A stretch of 64,000 nucleotides of DNA from Christensenella sp. UBA4379 (GCA_002391225.1 DGRV01000051.1:18137-82136); one strand, 5' to 3'. Numbered from the stretch's first letter, positions 33,363 through 42,652 are shown. Notes: generated by a model from the letters alone, not told the origin. A program made the numbers and translations.

Positions 33363-34559
33363 TCAGTTTCCCTCCCGCAAAGCCGTTCCTGGATCAATCC
33401 GGCTCAGGCGGTACGCCGCGATCACGCTGGACAGGGCGGCTACTAGCACGGACAAAAGGACCGTGCCGCCGGCCAGCAGCAGGATCTTCCCCGGGTCCGG
33501 CATCAGATAGGGCAGGTTCAGGGCGCTTTCGATGAGCTGCGCAAAGGGAAACAGCGCAAGGGCAGCCAGTTCTACCCCGATGAGGCCGCCCAGCAGTCCG
33601 CACAGAGAAGATTCCGTCAGCACCAGCCGCGAAAGCATCCCGCGGGAGGCGCCGGCCAGCCGCAGCACGGCAAATTCCCGCGCCCGCTCCCGGATGATCA
33701 GCATAAAGGCCAGCAGCAGGACCAAAAACGCCAGCACCCATACTGCCGCGATCAGCGCCGTCACCGTGCGGCTGACACCCGCCAGGCTGTCGGAAACACC
33801 GGTGATCATGCTGCGGGTACGCACAGCGGTGACCTTGCGAATGTGTCCGTTTAACCGGCTGTTCACTTCGTCGATGCTGCAGCCGTCCTTCACCTTGATA
33901 TATACGGCGGAAATCACCTGGTCCCCGCTTTCGATCTTATGGCTGACACCCTTTTCCTCGGCGGCCGCCAGGAGCTTGTTCATGGTGTCCATATCGCAGT
34001 ACACCGCCGTATCCAGCCCCGTGCCGGTGCTTTCCAGCCGGGCGACCACCTTGCACCGCTGATCGTAGATGCGGATGATCTCCCCCACGTCCGCCTCCAC
34101 CTTGCAGCCGACCGCCACCTCCATGTCGTTGAGGCCCCGACTCAGGCTCCTTGCAATCCAGGGCTGGACGGTAAAATCCCGCTCCGGGTCGATGCCGATG
34201 ACCTGGATTTTGATGGAGCAGCAGTCCGCTTTCAGGGAGGCCAGGAAGGTCTGCGGGGCGGCCTTTTCCACGCCGCTCACCTCCAGGGCCTTGTCCAGGG
34301 CGGAGGAATCCATATAAAAGGCCCCGGTGGTGCCCTGCAGGAACATGTTCTGGAAGCTCACCTTGCTCTGCGCCTGGGAGGGCACCAGGATGATGTCCGC
34401 CCCAAGACGGGCCTCCAGGCTGTTGAGGCCGCTCCGGAGGGACAGCACCACGACCGAGCCTCCGAATACGGCCAGGGCAAGGAAGGCGGTCAGCATGGCA
34501 AGCACCATGGTCCTTCCGGGCTTCCGAGTCAGGTTTTTAAAAGATAAAGACAGGTTCAT
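33363..34559 (-). CDS. FtsX/MacB-like ABC permease
   Basis: 398 residues: one N-terminal membrane segment (AMLTAFLALAVFGGSVVVLS), an extracytoplasmic domain of about 230 residues and three C-terminal helices containing the FtsX core (FAVLRLAGASRGMLSRLVL). This is the MacB topology. It forms a unit with the ATPase encoded next. In Campylobacter-type P19 clusters, FtsX-like permeases and an ATPase accompany the P19 iron protein. The ribosome site is weak, suggesting coupling to the DUF4418 gene just upstream. Confidence 0.85.
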   Translation of the reverse strand: MNLSLSFKNLTRKPGRTMVLAMLTAFLALAVFGGSVVVLSLRSGLNSLEARLGADIILVPSQAQSKVSFQNMFLQGTTGAFYMDSSALDKALEVSGVEKAAPQTFLASLKADCCSIKIQVIGIDPERDFTVQPWIARSLSRGLNDMEVAVGCKVEADVGEIIRIYDQRCKVVARLESTGTGLDTAVYCDMDTMNKLLAAAEEKGVSHKIESGDQVISAVYIKVKDGCSIDEVNSRLNGHIRKVTAVRTRSMITGVSDSLAGVSRTVTALIAAVWVLAFLVLLLAFMLIIRERAREFAVLRLAGASRGMLSRLVLTESSLCGLLGGLIGVELAALALFPFAQLIESALNLPYLMPDPGKILLLAGGTVLLSVLVAALSSVIAAYRLSRIDPGTALREGN

Positions 34560-34563
34560 CGTC

Positions 34564-34956
34564 TCAGGACTTTCTGGCGCTCAGGACAGCGCCTGTCAGC
34601 GCGCATAAAAGCGCCGCGGCAAACAGGATGATCATCGCAGGCTGCATGACCATCCGGCAGCGCATGGTGCTCATGTGGCACAGGTCAATGAGCGTGCCCG
34701 GCGTCAGGATGCCCAGGACGCAGACGGGCAGAGCACTCAGGAATATCCCAAAGCCCGCGCGCCGGACAGCCAGGGCCAGCGCTGCCATAACGCCCAGGGC
34801 GCAGCCCAGCCCCAGCAGCGCCTGCCCCGCCCAGTGGCAGGAGCCGAAGCTGCCATCCTCATGGACACAGGGCCTAAGAAAGCTCTGGCTGCCGATGACA
34901 ATCAGCACCGAAAGGATCAGCAGAACGGCCGCCGGAATCAACTGTTTTTTCGTCAT
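34564..34956 (-). CDS. DUF4418-family four-helix membrane protein
   Basis: 130 residues with four hydrophobic segments. Paired His/Cys residues occur on the predicted loops: RPCVHEDGSFGSCHW and LCHMSTMRCRMVMQP. The pattern fits DUF4418, often found with FtsX/MacB modules. The cysteines, histidines and methionines could handle a metal or a disulfide. It is placed between two ABC units in the iron operon with 4-nt junctions. Function not established. Confidence 0.75.
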   Translation of the reverse strand: MTKKQLIPAAVLLILSVLIVIGSQSFLRPCVHEDGSFGSCHWAGQALLGLGCALGVMAALALAVRRAGFGIFLSALPVCVLGILTPGTLIDLCHMSTMRCRMVMQPAMIILFAAALLCALTGAVLSARKS

Positions 34957-34960
34957 GTTG

Positions 34961-35635
34961 TCACTTCCCGAAGTTTTCGTTGATCACTTCCCGGGCCACC
35001 TTGCCGTGCTCCAGCACAATGGTGCGCTGGGCGGCGTCGGCCACCTCCGGGTCGTGGGTTACGACGATCAGGGTGGTACCCTCTTTGTGGAGCTGGGCGA
35101 ACAGGTCCAGCACGATGTTTTCATTGGCTTCGTCCAGGTTGCCGGTGGGCTCGTCCGCCAGAATCAGCTCCGGATGGTTGATCAGGGCCCGGGCCACGCA
35201 TACGCGCTGCTGCTCGCCGCCCGAAAGCTGGCTGGGCAAATGGCGGGCGCGCTCCCGGAGGCCGACGCGGCCCAGGGCCTCCAGGGCTTCTTCCTCGTCA
35301 GGCATGGAATGGTAGTATTGGGACACCATCACGTTTTCCACCGCGGTCAGATAGTTGACCATGTGGAACTGCTGGAAGATCAGCCCGATCTTGTCCCGGC
35401 GGATGTCCGTCAGCTTCTTGCTGCTTTCCTTGGAAATATCCACCCCGTCCAGCAGCACTTCCCCGCTGGTGGGCTTGTCCATACAGCCGATGATGTTCAT
35501 CATGGTGCTCTTTCCGCTGCCGGAAGGCCCCATGATGGCGACCCATTCCCCCTGATCCACATGAAGGCTCACGTTGTCCAGGGCCTTTAAATCGCCGTAA
35601 ATCTTTGAAACGTTTTTCAGTTCCAGCAAGCTCAT
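34961..35635 (-). CDS. ABC-transporter ATPase (MacB/LolD type), first unit
   Basis: 224 residues. Walker A GPSGSGKSTMMNIIG, signature QLSGGEQQRVCVARALI, Walker B LILADEPTGNLDEANE and switch VVTHDPEVADAA. It follows two FtsX-like permease genes with a 4-nt gap and should be their motor. The gene set and order resemble the P19/FtsX/ATPase cluster of Campylobacter. AAGGAG precedes the ATG. Confidence 0.9.
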   Translation of the reverse strand: MSLLELKNVSKIYGDLKALDNVSLHVDQGEWVAIMGPSGSGKSTMMNIIGCMDKPTSGEVLLDGVDISKESSKKLTDIRRDKIGLIFQQFHMVNYLTAVENVMVSQYYHSMPDEEEALEALGRVGLRERARHLPSQLSGGEQQRVCVARALINHPELILADEPTGNLDEANENIVLDLFAQLHKEGTTLIVVTHDPEVADAAQRTIVLEHGKVAREVINENFGK

Positions 35636-35639
35636 GGTG

Positions 35640-37100
35640 TTATTCTCCTTTCAGGACGATGGCGGGATCAATGGCCACCGCGCGTTTGATGGGCAGCAGG
35701 CAGGACGCCGCGGCGATCGCCATGGAAACGATGATGGCGGCGGGCAGCAGCAGGGGCTGGAAGGTGATGGAGGAGCCGAACACGTTGACGCTGACCACCT
35801 GAGCGAACACAAAGCCCAGGATCGCGCCCATCACGCCGCCCAGCAGGCCCAGGAACAGGCCTTCCCCCAGGAACTCCGCCCGGATGGAGCTGTCCGAGGC
35901 GCCCAGGGCCTTGCGCAGGCCGATCTCCCGCCGGCGCTCCGATACGACTGCCATCATGGTGGTGCTGACGCAGATCATCGTCAGGAGAAGAACCACCAGT
36001 GTCACCAGAAATACCAGGGCCGTGAGCTTTTCCAGCACTGAGGCTTCGGACCGGGCCACGCGCTTGACCAGCCGTGCCTGAACGCTCCTGCTGTTTTCTG
36101 TCATGGCGGCGGCGTAAGACTCCAGCTGCTCCACGTTGGCGGAAACGGACAGTTCCGCCACGTCCAATTGGTCGCTGTCGGTCATGGTTTCCATATCCCG
36201 GAGGGACATGAAGATGTACCCTTCCTCCTCGCCGCCGGTGGTCAGGATGCCGGTCACGGTGAAATTCTGCGTCCTGGGCCGAGTGGCAGCGGAGGTTTCC
36301 GCGGCGCTGTTGAGAGCGTCCACCACGGCGGAAGAGGTCACCGTCGCCCCGGTCAGCGCGTCAACGCCGTCGCCCAGGGTCAGCGGCAGGGAACGTCCGA
36401 CCAGCTGGTTTAAGAACCCTTCGTCCTCCGCAACGCGGCCGCCGTATTCCGGGGTCTGGGTGGAGGCGTCAATGGAGACGGAGGCGATTTTAGCTTCCTC
36501 ATCCAGCACAGCCGTCACATAGACGATGCCGCCGCCGAAGCCCTCGGCTTTGCCGGAGAGCGAGGCCCCGGGCACCCGGCTTTCTTCCGGCGTTTTGTCC
36601 GAGACGTGCTGGACCGGCTGATAGGTCAGCTCCATCGTGGAGCCGACCTTGACATCAATGGTATCGGCGATCTCCTTGCCCACCAGGACCTGGCGGGTCT
36701 CGCTGGGATAAGCGCCGTCCACGCTGAAATACGGGCTGGTTTTAACGATCTGTGAAAAATCCGTCCCGGCCGCCGTAAATGACTGCTGCCTGGTGGTCAT
36801 GTCCAGCCGGACATAGCGGTACGGCGCGGCCCCCACCAGCGCGTCCTTGGGCACGGCCTCCAAGGCCTCCGAAAGGCTTTTACTGTTCAGGGTCTCCCCC
36901 TCCTTGGGCAGCAGCAGCATATTCGCCCCGTAAGAGCGGAACTGCGCCCCCATCTGCCGGGGCACGTCCACATAGATGGTCACCAGGCCCGCCAGGATGG
37001 TCGCGCCGATGCCGATGGACAACAGCGCGATTAGCATCCGGGAGCGGCGGCGGAGTAGGGACGCGGTAATCATCCGCAGAAACATTCTTCTCTTTGTCAT
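35640..37100 (-). CDS. FtsX/MacB-like ABC permease with long external domain
   Basis: 486 residues. A membrane segment near residues 20-45, a large extracytoplasmic domain with inserts (about 50-340), and three C-terminal helices with the core RREIGLRKALGASDSSIRAE. The external domain is longer than in typical MacB and includes Gly/Ala/Thr-rich stretches (TGATVTSSAVVDALNSAAET). GAGGGGTGAG lies upstream of the start. It probably forms a heterodimer with the next permease on one ATPase, in an iron-uptake operon. Confidence 0.85.
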   Translation of the reverse strand: MTKRRMFLRMITASLLRRRSRMLIALLSIGIGATILAGLVTIYVDVPRQMGAQFRSYGANMLLLPKEGETLNSKSLSEALEAVPKDALVGAAPYRYVRLDMTTRQQSFTAAGTDFSQIVKTSPYFSVDGAYPSETRQVLVGKEIADTIDVKVGSTMELTYQPVQHVSDKTPEESRVPGASLSGKAEGFGGGIVYVTAVLDEEAKIASVSIDASTQTPEYGGRVAEDEGFLNQLVGRSLPLTLGDGVDALTGATVTSSAVVDALNSAAETSAATRPRTQNFTVTGILTTGGEEEGYIFMSLRDMETMTDSDQLDVAELSVSANVEQLESYAAAMTENSRSVQARLVKRVARSEASVLEKLTALVFLVTLVVLLLTMICVSTTMMAVVSERRREIGLRKALGASDSSIRAEFLGEGLFLGLLGGVMGAILGFVFAQVVSVNVFGSSITFQPLLLPAAIIVSMAIAAASCLLPIKRAVAIDPAIVLKGE

Positions 37101-37115
37101 CGTTTATCTCACCCC

Positions 37116-38411
37116 TCAATGCCCGCCGTGCAGCACTTCCGCGGGCCGCAGGCGAAGGATCTGCCGGATGGCGGGCAGGCTGCCGGCAATGGTCACCAGC
37201 GCGATCAGCCCGGCCACGATGGGCGCCACCCGGGGATCCATGTCGATGGCGGATCCGAACACGCTGTGCCCGATCAGCTGGGCGAAGCCAAAGCCCATCA
37301 GGCAGCCCACACCAAAGCCCACCAGGGCGGTGATCAGGATTTCCGTCATCACCACGCCGGTGATGGAATGGTCCCGGGCCCCGATGGCCTTGAGCAGGCC
37401 GATCTCCTGGCTGCGCTCCATGACGGAGGCGGTGACCAGGTTGGAGATGCCCAGGGCCGAGCCGATCAGGCTCAGCGCGGTGATCAGGATCATGAGCAGC
37501 TTCGTTTTGTCCAGGATCGTGCCTTCGCTCTCGGCGACTTTCCGCACAGCGCTGGCCACGGAGCCGGTGATGACCTCCTGAATCTGATAGCAGATGGCGC
37601 TGACGTAGGCCGTGCAGTACCAGGTCTCATAGTCTCGGGAGGAGAGGGCGGCGGGATTTCGGGCGGCCCGGCGGGCCAGCTCGTTGTCCGGCGTGGTCAG
37701 GGCGGAAACCTCGATGGAGGCCACCTTGTTTTCCCGGCCGGTCAATTCCTGCACCAGGTCCAGCGTGGCGTAGATCTGCTCGTCCTCGTCCCCGCCCGCG
37801 TCATAGATGCCCGCGATGGTCACGTCCTTTTCGCCCTGGGAGGCAGTGATGCGCACGGTATCGCCCGCGTGCCAGCCCAGCTTGTTTGCAAGCAACGTGC
37901 CGGCCATGATTTCGGAGGAGGCGTTTTCATCCTTTTCATCCAGCCAGCGGCCTTCCGTCACGTCCCACCAGGAGCGCATGCCCACCACGCCCGCGTCCAG
38001 GCTTTCACCGGTGGGCAGGTCCAGATGATGGTTAAACCACGTGCCGGTCATTTTGGCCGTGCTTCCATCCGGCAGGACGGCCTGGGTATCCAGGAAGGGC
38101 GTAAAGTCCACGATGTTGAAGGCCCAGAAGATGGTTTTCAGCTTTCCCAGCTCGTCCTCGCGCAGATAAGCCGTATTCAGCTCCGACCCTCCGCCCACGT
38201 CGTAAATATCGGAAAGAAGGGAGGAATCCTTGGGCTTCACGGTGATGTTGGCGCCGTAGTTTTTCAGTTCCTTGTTGACCTTTTCTTCCACGCCCAGCAC
38301 CACGTTGAGCATCCCCGTTGCCAGGGACGCGCCCAGGGCGATGGTCAGCGCGATCAAAAGCATTTTGCCCTTCTGATGAAAGAGCACGCCGCGAATCATT
38401 CTGAACAGCAT
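37116..38411 (-). CDS. FtsX/MacB-like ABC permease
   Basis: 431 residues with the same layout as its neighbour: one N-terminal helix (GKMLLIALTIALGASLATG), an external domain and three C-terminal helices with RSQEIGLLKAIGARDHSITG. The two adjacent paralogues differ in the external domain, so they probably pair. AGGAGG lies about 11 nt before the ATG. It follows the DUF2318 gene in the iron operon and corresponds to the Cj1661/Cj1662-like permeases of P19 clusters. Confidence 0.86.
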   Translation of the reverse strand: MLFRMIRGVLFHQKGKMLLIALTIALGASLATGMLNVVLGVEEKVNKELKNYGANITVKPKDSSLLSDIYDVGGGSELNTAYLREDELGKLKTIFWAFNIVDFTPFLDTQAVLPDGSTAKMTGTWFNHHLDLPTGESLDAGVVGMRSWWDVTEGRWLDEKDENASSEIMAGTLLANKLGWHAGDTVRITASQGEKDVTIAGIYDAGGDEDEQIYATLDLVQELTGRENKVASIEVSALTTPDNELARRAARNPAALSSRDYETWYCTAYVSAICYQIQEVITGSVASAVRKVAESEGTILDKTKLLMILITALSLIGSALGISNLVTASVMERSQEIGLLKAIGARDHSITGVVMTEILITALVGFGVGCLMGFGFAQLIGHSVFGSAIDMDPRVAPIVAGLIALVTIAGSLPAIRQILRLRPAEVLHGGH

Positions 38412-38427
38412 TTGTCAAGCGTCCTCC

Positions 38428-39723
38428 TTATCTGAATTCTTTTTCGCCCGCGATGATGTCGCTCAGGCTGAAAACGAGGTTCCCGTCCCTGACCTCATAG
38501 GACAGAGGAATCGGGTTGCAGCCGCCCTTAAAGCCGATGGTGTTGATGTTCATCACCACGTCGCAGCGCTTGCAGATGATCTGGCCGCTGCGCTCAAAGT
38601 ATCCGGCGTTGCCGCAGACCTCGCAGGCGTCCAGGCCCACCCCAAAGGCGGCGGAATTGGGCTTCTTGACCACGATCCAGCGGACGTTGATGTTCTTGTC
38701 TGTCTTGTACTCAAAGCGGTGCAGGTGTCCGTCGCTGACGTTTTCCATGGGCACCAGGATAACGCCCGCCTCCGCGTCCACTGTAAAGGCTTCCGGGGCG
38801 GAGAGCTCCACCTGCTTTGTGTCGTTGGTTTTGACCACCGTCATGATGACCGCGCAGAGCGCGACGCACACCAGCACGCCCACTGCCACACGCCGCCAGT
38901 GGCGGTTCCGGGCCTTCAGCTTGCGCAGCTGGGCGGGGTTATCATAAGGCTCCCGGATGACCGTTCCCTGGCGGAACAAAAGGACCGCCAGGATCACGGC
39001 GATCGCCGCAACGATCCAGATGAACAGCATGGAATGATTGGCCGTGAACATCATCCACTGGCCGATCCAGCCGTAAGACGTATCCGTGTACTTGACCGGC
39101 CATTTCAGCCACTTGGCCCGGTTGACCCAGGGCACGAAGAAACGGCCAAAGCAATAGACCGCAAAGGACAAAAGGCCTGCGTTCAGCGCGGCGGGCGCCA
39201 GCGCATAGGGCTTTATATACAGCGCACAGCGGGAAAGCAGGCGCGAATAGACGAACAGAAGGACCAGCGCACCCAGCCACCCGGCCATGCGCACCGCGTA
39301 ATACGAAGACAAATATCCCTGCCCCATGGTATTAAAACTGAAGGGATAGAGCAGCACCCCGGGCAGAGAATAAAAGATCAGCGTCGACGACAAAAGGGAC
39401 CCGGTGACAGACAAAAGAACGCCGCCTGCATCCGCCCCCCGGTTTTCCTTCCTGCCAAAGAGGACAGAGAAAACCAGTGTAAGCGCCGTCAGCGACAGCA
39501 CCACCGCGTAAATATAATGATTCCAGTGGCTGGAGATAATCAGCCTGGTGTTGAACTTGACCGCGGCCAGCGCGGCGGAGGCGAGAACGCCCGCGCCCAC
39601 AGCCCAGCCGTGAATCATCTTTCCTTTCTGGCCGCAGAGCCGGGAAACAAATACGTGCATGAGGGTGGTCAGAGTGACGGTCAGGAACAGATCCTGCGTC
39701 ACCATCCAGAGATATTTGAACAC
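38428..39723 (-). CDS. DUF2318 Fe-S membrane protein of the FTR1-P19 iron system
   Basis: 431 residues. About seven or eight membrane segments fill residues 1-300. The C-terminal domain has the DUF2318 cysteine pattern (ACEVCGNAGYFERSG, IICKRCDVVMN, GGCNPIP), expected to bind an Fe-S cluster or metal for iron reduction during uptake. GTG start with GGGGG 7 nt upstream. It lies between P19 and the FtsX-like permeases, the same company as Cj1660 in Campylobacter. Confidence 0.88.
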   Translation of the reverse strand: MFKYLWMVTQDLFLTVTLTTLMHVFVSRLCGQKGKMIHGWAVGAGVLASAALAAVKFNTRLIISSHWNHYIYAVVLSLTALTLVFSVLFGRKENRGADAGGVLLSVTGSLLSSTLIFYSLPGVLLYPFSFNTMGQGYLSSYYAVRMAGWLGALVLLFVYSRLLSRCALYIKPYALAPAALNAGLLSFAVYCFGRFFVPWVNRAKWLKWPVKYTDTSYGWIGQWMMFTANHSMLFIWIVAAIAVILAVLLFRQGTVIREPYDNPAQLRKLKARNRHWRRVAVGVLVCVALCAVIMTVVKTNDTKQVELSAPEAFTVDAEAGVILVPMENVSDGHLHRFEYKTDKNINVRWIVVKKPNSAAFGVGLDACEVCGNAGYFERSGQIICKRCDVVMNINTIGFKGGCNPIPLSYEVRDGNLVFSLSDIIAGEKEFR

Positions 39724-39763
39724 TGCAAAACCCCCGAAAAAAGAATATTCATGAACGCGCGCA

Positions 39764-39802
39764 ATGCTGGCGCATCCTCCCCCGCGGAGAACGCGCCAGC
39801 AT
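39764..39802 (-). terminator. Hairpin between P19 and the DUF2318 gene
   Basis: Perfect 10-bp arms ATGCTGGCGC / GCGCCAGCAT around a 19-nt loop; a T-rich stretch follows about 25 nt later on the minus strand. It probably lowers read-through, so that P19 is made in excess of the membrane parts. Confidence 0.5.
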
Positions 39803-39832
39803 CTATCTTATGAATAGAAGGGAAAGGTCAGA

Positions 39833-40384
39833 TTACCATTCCTTGACGAACTTCCAGCCGGTCCAGGTGACGGTCAGAGGCTCGGTCCAGAATTCCTTGG
39901 CTTCCACGCCGGTTTCGGCGTCCACGTGGAGCAGATAGCCGTTTTCAGCGGGGCTCTTGATGTACAGGGTCACGGTGTACTCGCCTTCGGCCAGCGGGAT
40001 GTTGTTGCCGTAGTGGGGGCCGTCGGAGGCAGCCATGGGCATCATGGAGCCGGAGTAGACTTCCTTGCCGGAGAGATCCTTGATGACGAAGTCGATGCTC
40101 AGATAGGGCACCCAGCCGTCCACGGGGAAGCCGTAGGGGTTCTCGTTGGCGGTGAGGTCCACTTCGATGTGCAGGTCGGAGCCTTCCTTGGGGGTGGCGT
40201 TCTCAGCGGGCGCCATGTCCACGGGCTGGAAATACACCATCGCCATGGTCATGAAGCCGACTTCCTGTTCGCCTTCCACACCGAGTTCATATTCATCGAA
40301 GCCCGCTTCTTCTTCGGCGAGACCGAGGGCGGACATGCTCATCAGCATCATAGCGGCCAGCAGCAGAGCAAAAAACTTTTTCAT
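39833..40384 (-). CDS. P19/Tp34-type periplasmic-type iron-binding protein
   Basis: 183 residues. Signal peptide MKKFFALLLAAMMLMSMSAL, then a beta-sandwich with the copper/iron-site candidates FMTMAMVYFQPVDMAP (Met) and SDGPHYGNNIPL (His). FxxEP-like and WTGWKFVKEW ends fit the family. P19 hands iron to FTR1-type permeases. A longer frame starts at 40531 inside a repeat-rich spacer; AGGAGG 8 nt before the chosen ATG and the signal peptide settle the start. Confidence 0.88.
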   Translation of the reverse strand: MKKFFALLLAAMMLMSMSALGLAEEEAGFDEYELGVEGEQEVGFMTMAMVYFQPVDMAPAENATPKEGSDLHIEVDLTANENPYGFPVDGWVPYLSIDFVIKDLSGKEVYSGSMMPMAASDGPHYGNNIPLAEGEYTVTLYIKSPAENGYLLHVDAETGVEAKEFWTEPLTVTWTGWKFVKEW

Positions 40385-40435
40385 GGGTTCATCCTCCTCA
40401 AATGTTGATTTGGTTGTATATCCTTCGCGGACTGC

Positions 40436-40600
40436 GCGGGGCGGTGCCGCGGGGGCATCGGACGGAAGGTAGAAGGTAGAAGGTAGGAGGGTTCTGAGGG
40501 CCCGGAAAACTGTCCAGTGGACAGTTTTCACCGAAGAACGGGCCGGCAGGCCCTGGATGAGAGTGAAGAGTGGAGAGTGAAGATAGAGTTAGTGGTTAGG
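40436..40600. repeat. Intergenic repeat patch between FTR1 and P19
   Basis: The 233-bp spacer holds a short tandem GAAGGTA array (about 40464-40490), a perfect 12-bp palindrome pair GAAAACTGTCCA / TGGACAGTTTTC around one G (40505-40529), and a purine-rich AGAGTGAAGAGTGGAGAGTG stretch. No gene is evident. It interrupts an operon, so it must be transcribed through or carry its own promoter. Confidence 0.7.
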
Positions 40601-40617
40601 AGTGGAAAGATGGTAGA

Positions 40618-42399
40618 TCAGGCTTTTTGCTTTTGGGGTTTGGGAGACTGGGGTTTCTTTTGGCATTCGGCTTTGACGGCGTCGATCTTTCCGCGGTAAT
40701 GGGCGATCATGAAGGTGACCAGCAGGATGATGGCCAGGATCAGCTGCGGCAGCAGGGTCTCCAGCCAGGGATAGATGCCGAAGATCTGGATGGCGTCGTT
40801 TTCCGGTACGCCGGGCACGCGGAGCGTCAGGTCGAACACGTTACCCTCTGCCAGCTCCTTGATGCCGCTGCCCAGGAAGGAAACGCACATGACGGCCATC
40901 AGGATGGAGGTGACGGTAAAGAACACCTTGATCGGCAGCTTGATGGACAGCTTGGTGATGGCCAGATAGACGAACACCAGCAGCACGCAGCCGGCAGCAA
41001 AGCCCGCCCACACCATGCCGGGGTTGCCCTCGGAAAGCATGGGCTGATAGAAGAGCACCACTTCCGCGCCTTCCCGGAACACAGAGAGGAAGGCCGTAAA
41101 CGCCAGGGCGAACGAGCTGCCCTGCTCCACGGAGCTCTGCACCTTGTCGTCAATGTAGCGGCTCCAGGAGGCCGCCTCGGCCTTGGAAATCATCCAGTTG
41201 CTCACGTAGAACAGGACACAGACGGCGATCAGGGCTGTGATGCCCTCGATGATCTCCTGCGCAATCCCCGCGCCGACGAAGGCCTGCTTGGCCCAGGCCA
41301 GCACCGCGGCGGCCGCGAAGCTGGCGGCGATGCCGGCAATCGCGCCGATGTACACATTCTTCAGGCTCTTAGCGTTGCCGCTCTTCACCAGATACGCGAT
41401 GATCGCGGCGATGATCAGGATGGCCTCGAGTCCTTCCCGGACGATGATGCCGAAGGCTCCCAGGAACGTGGCCAGCTTCGGGTCGGTTTGCTTGGTCTCC
41501 TCCTGAACCTGAGCCGCCGCTTCGCCCGCCTGCGCTGCCGCGGCCTTTTCCTCCGCCGCCTTGGTGTCCAGGGCTTTTGCCTGCTTTAAGACCAGGTTTT
41601 TCGCCCCGTCCGTGGTGGTGCGGTATTTGTTCTTCTGGTACTTGGTCTGGGCGGAAGCGATCAGGCCCCGAAGGTCTGAAAAGTATCCGTCCATCTTCTG
41701 CCGGTCCTTGAGGGAAAGGTCCGTATAGATCTTATGATTCAGGCCGGATTCCTCGTAGACCGAATAGAAGGCGGTGTTCAGGTTGTCCAGGGCCGCGTCA
41801 AAATCCTTGTCCAGGTAGCCAATGTAAGCGGTATCCAGCAGTTCCTTGACCAGCGTCGCCGCTTCATACCAGCTGGCGTATTTCTGGGCCGCGTTGGGAT
41901 CGGCGGAGTATTCCGGGTAAGGGTCGGTCGATACCAGCTTGCCGCGTTTGTAATACTTGGTTTCGCTCTGTACGCCGCTCTGCATGGCCGCCAGTTTGTT
42001 GCCGTCCTCCCGGATCATGGTTTTTAGCTTCTGCAGAGCGCTTCTGACGGAGACGATGGTCTCCTGAACGTTATTTTCCTTTTTGACCGCCGCCTTGCAG
42101 GCGGAAAACTGCATTTCCACCGCGTTTTTCCGGTTGCCGGAAACAAAGCTCATGGTCTGGCGCTCAAAGCCGGTGGTTTCGTATACCCGGAAATAGGCGT
42201 TGCTGACGTTGTCATAAGCGGTCTTGGCGTCGCCGTCCAGATAGCTTTCAAAAGCGGCGTCCAGGTATTTGTCGATGGCGTCCGACGCGTCCGCCCAGCG
42301 GGTGGACGGGGCCTCCTCAGCAAACGCGCACAGGGACAGCAGCAGGATCATCACCATTGAGCCGCAAATCAGTCTCGCGGCGAAACGTCTCTTCTCCAT
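40618..42399 (-). CDS. FTR1-family high-affinity iron permease with N-terminal external domain
   Basis: 593 residues. After a signal peptide (MEKRRFAARLICGSMVMILL) comes an external region of about 280 residues made of two similar helical halves (YLDAAFESYLDGDAKTAYDN and LLDTAYIGYLDKDFDAALDN). Seven or so membrane helices follow with both iron motifs, VREGLEAILII near 320 and FREGAEVVLFYQ near 441; the second has A for L. It imports ferric iron, probably passed from P19. The longer frame to 42480 covers the promoter and operator, so the ATG behind AAAGGAAG is used. First gene of the iron operon. Confidence 0.9.
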   Translation of the reverse strand: MEKRRFAARLICGSMVMILLLSLCAFAEEAPSTRWADASDAIDKYLDAAFESYLDGDAKTAYDNVSNAYFRVYETTGFERQTMSFVSGNRKNAVEMQFSACKAAVKKENNVQETIVSVRSALQKLKTMIREDGNKLAAMQSGVQSETKYYKRGKLVSTDPYPEYSADPNAAQKYASWYEAATLVKELLDTAYIGYLDKDFDAALDNLNTAFYSVYEESGLNHKIYTDLSLKDRQKMDGYFSDLRGLIASAQTKYQKNKYRTTTDGAKNLVLKQAKALDTKAAEEKAAAAQAGEAAAQVQEETKQTDPKLATFLGAFGIIVREGLEAILIIAAIIAYLVKSGNAKSLKNVYIGAIAGIAASFAAAAVLAWAKQAFVGAGIAQEIIEGITALIAVCVLFYVSNWMISKAEAASWSRYIDDKVQSSVEQGSSFALAFTAFLSVFREGAEVVLFYQPMLSEGNPGMVWAGFAAGCVLLVFVYLAITKLSIKLPIKVFFTVTSILMAVMCVSFLGSGIKELAEGNVFDLTLRVPGVPENDAIQIFGIYPWLETLLPQLILAIILLVTFMIAHYRGKIDAVKAECQKKPQSPKPQKQKA

Positions 42400-42450
42400 C
42401 ACGTGGGTCTTCCTTTCCGCGCTGTTCAAAGTCATTGAGCAGGCAAGAAT

Positions 42451-42466
42451 GTTAGATTTATCTAAC
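42451..42466. promoter_or_regulatory. Palindromic operator before the iron operon
   Basis: GTTAGATTTATCTAAC: perfect 7-bp arms around TT, just downstream of the -10 box at the presumed transcription start. The TTAG/CTAA arms resemble DtxR/MntR-family iron boxes more than Fur boxes. The regulator is not in the window. Confidence 0.6.
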
Positions 42467-42475
42467 ACGTGTGGT

Positions 42476-42484
42476 ATCATATCA
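42476..42484 (-). promoter_or_regulatory. Extended -10 promoter of the FTR1 operon
   Basis: On the minus strand TGATATGAT, an extended -10 element without a good -35. The palindrome lies 9 bp downstream, where a bound repressor would block initiation. Confidence 0.5.
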
Positions 42485-42652
42485 CATTTGGATCATCATC
42501 TGTTATCCTGATATTGACATATTTAATACAAATTTCATTCTGTATCAGTGTTTATCAAAAAATGCGTGACAGATCTGTTGGTTTATGCTAATATATTTTT
42601 CGTAATTAGTTTCCTTTAATCTTCTGGCGTAAAAGAAAGGCGTGAGGCCTGT

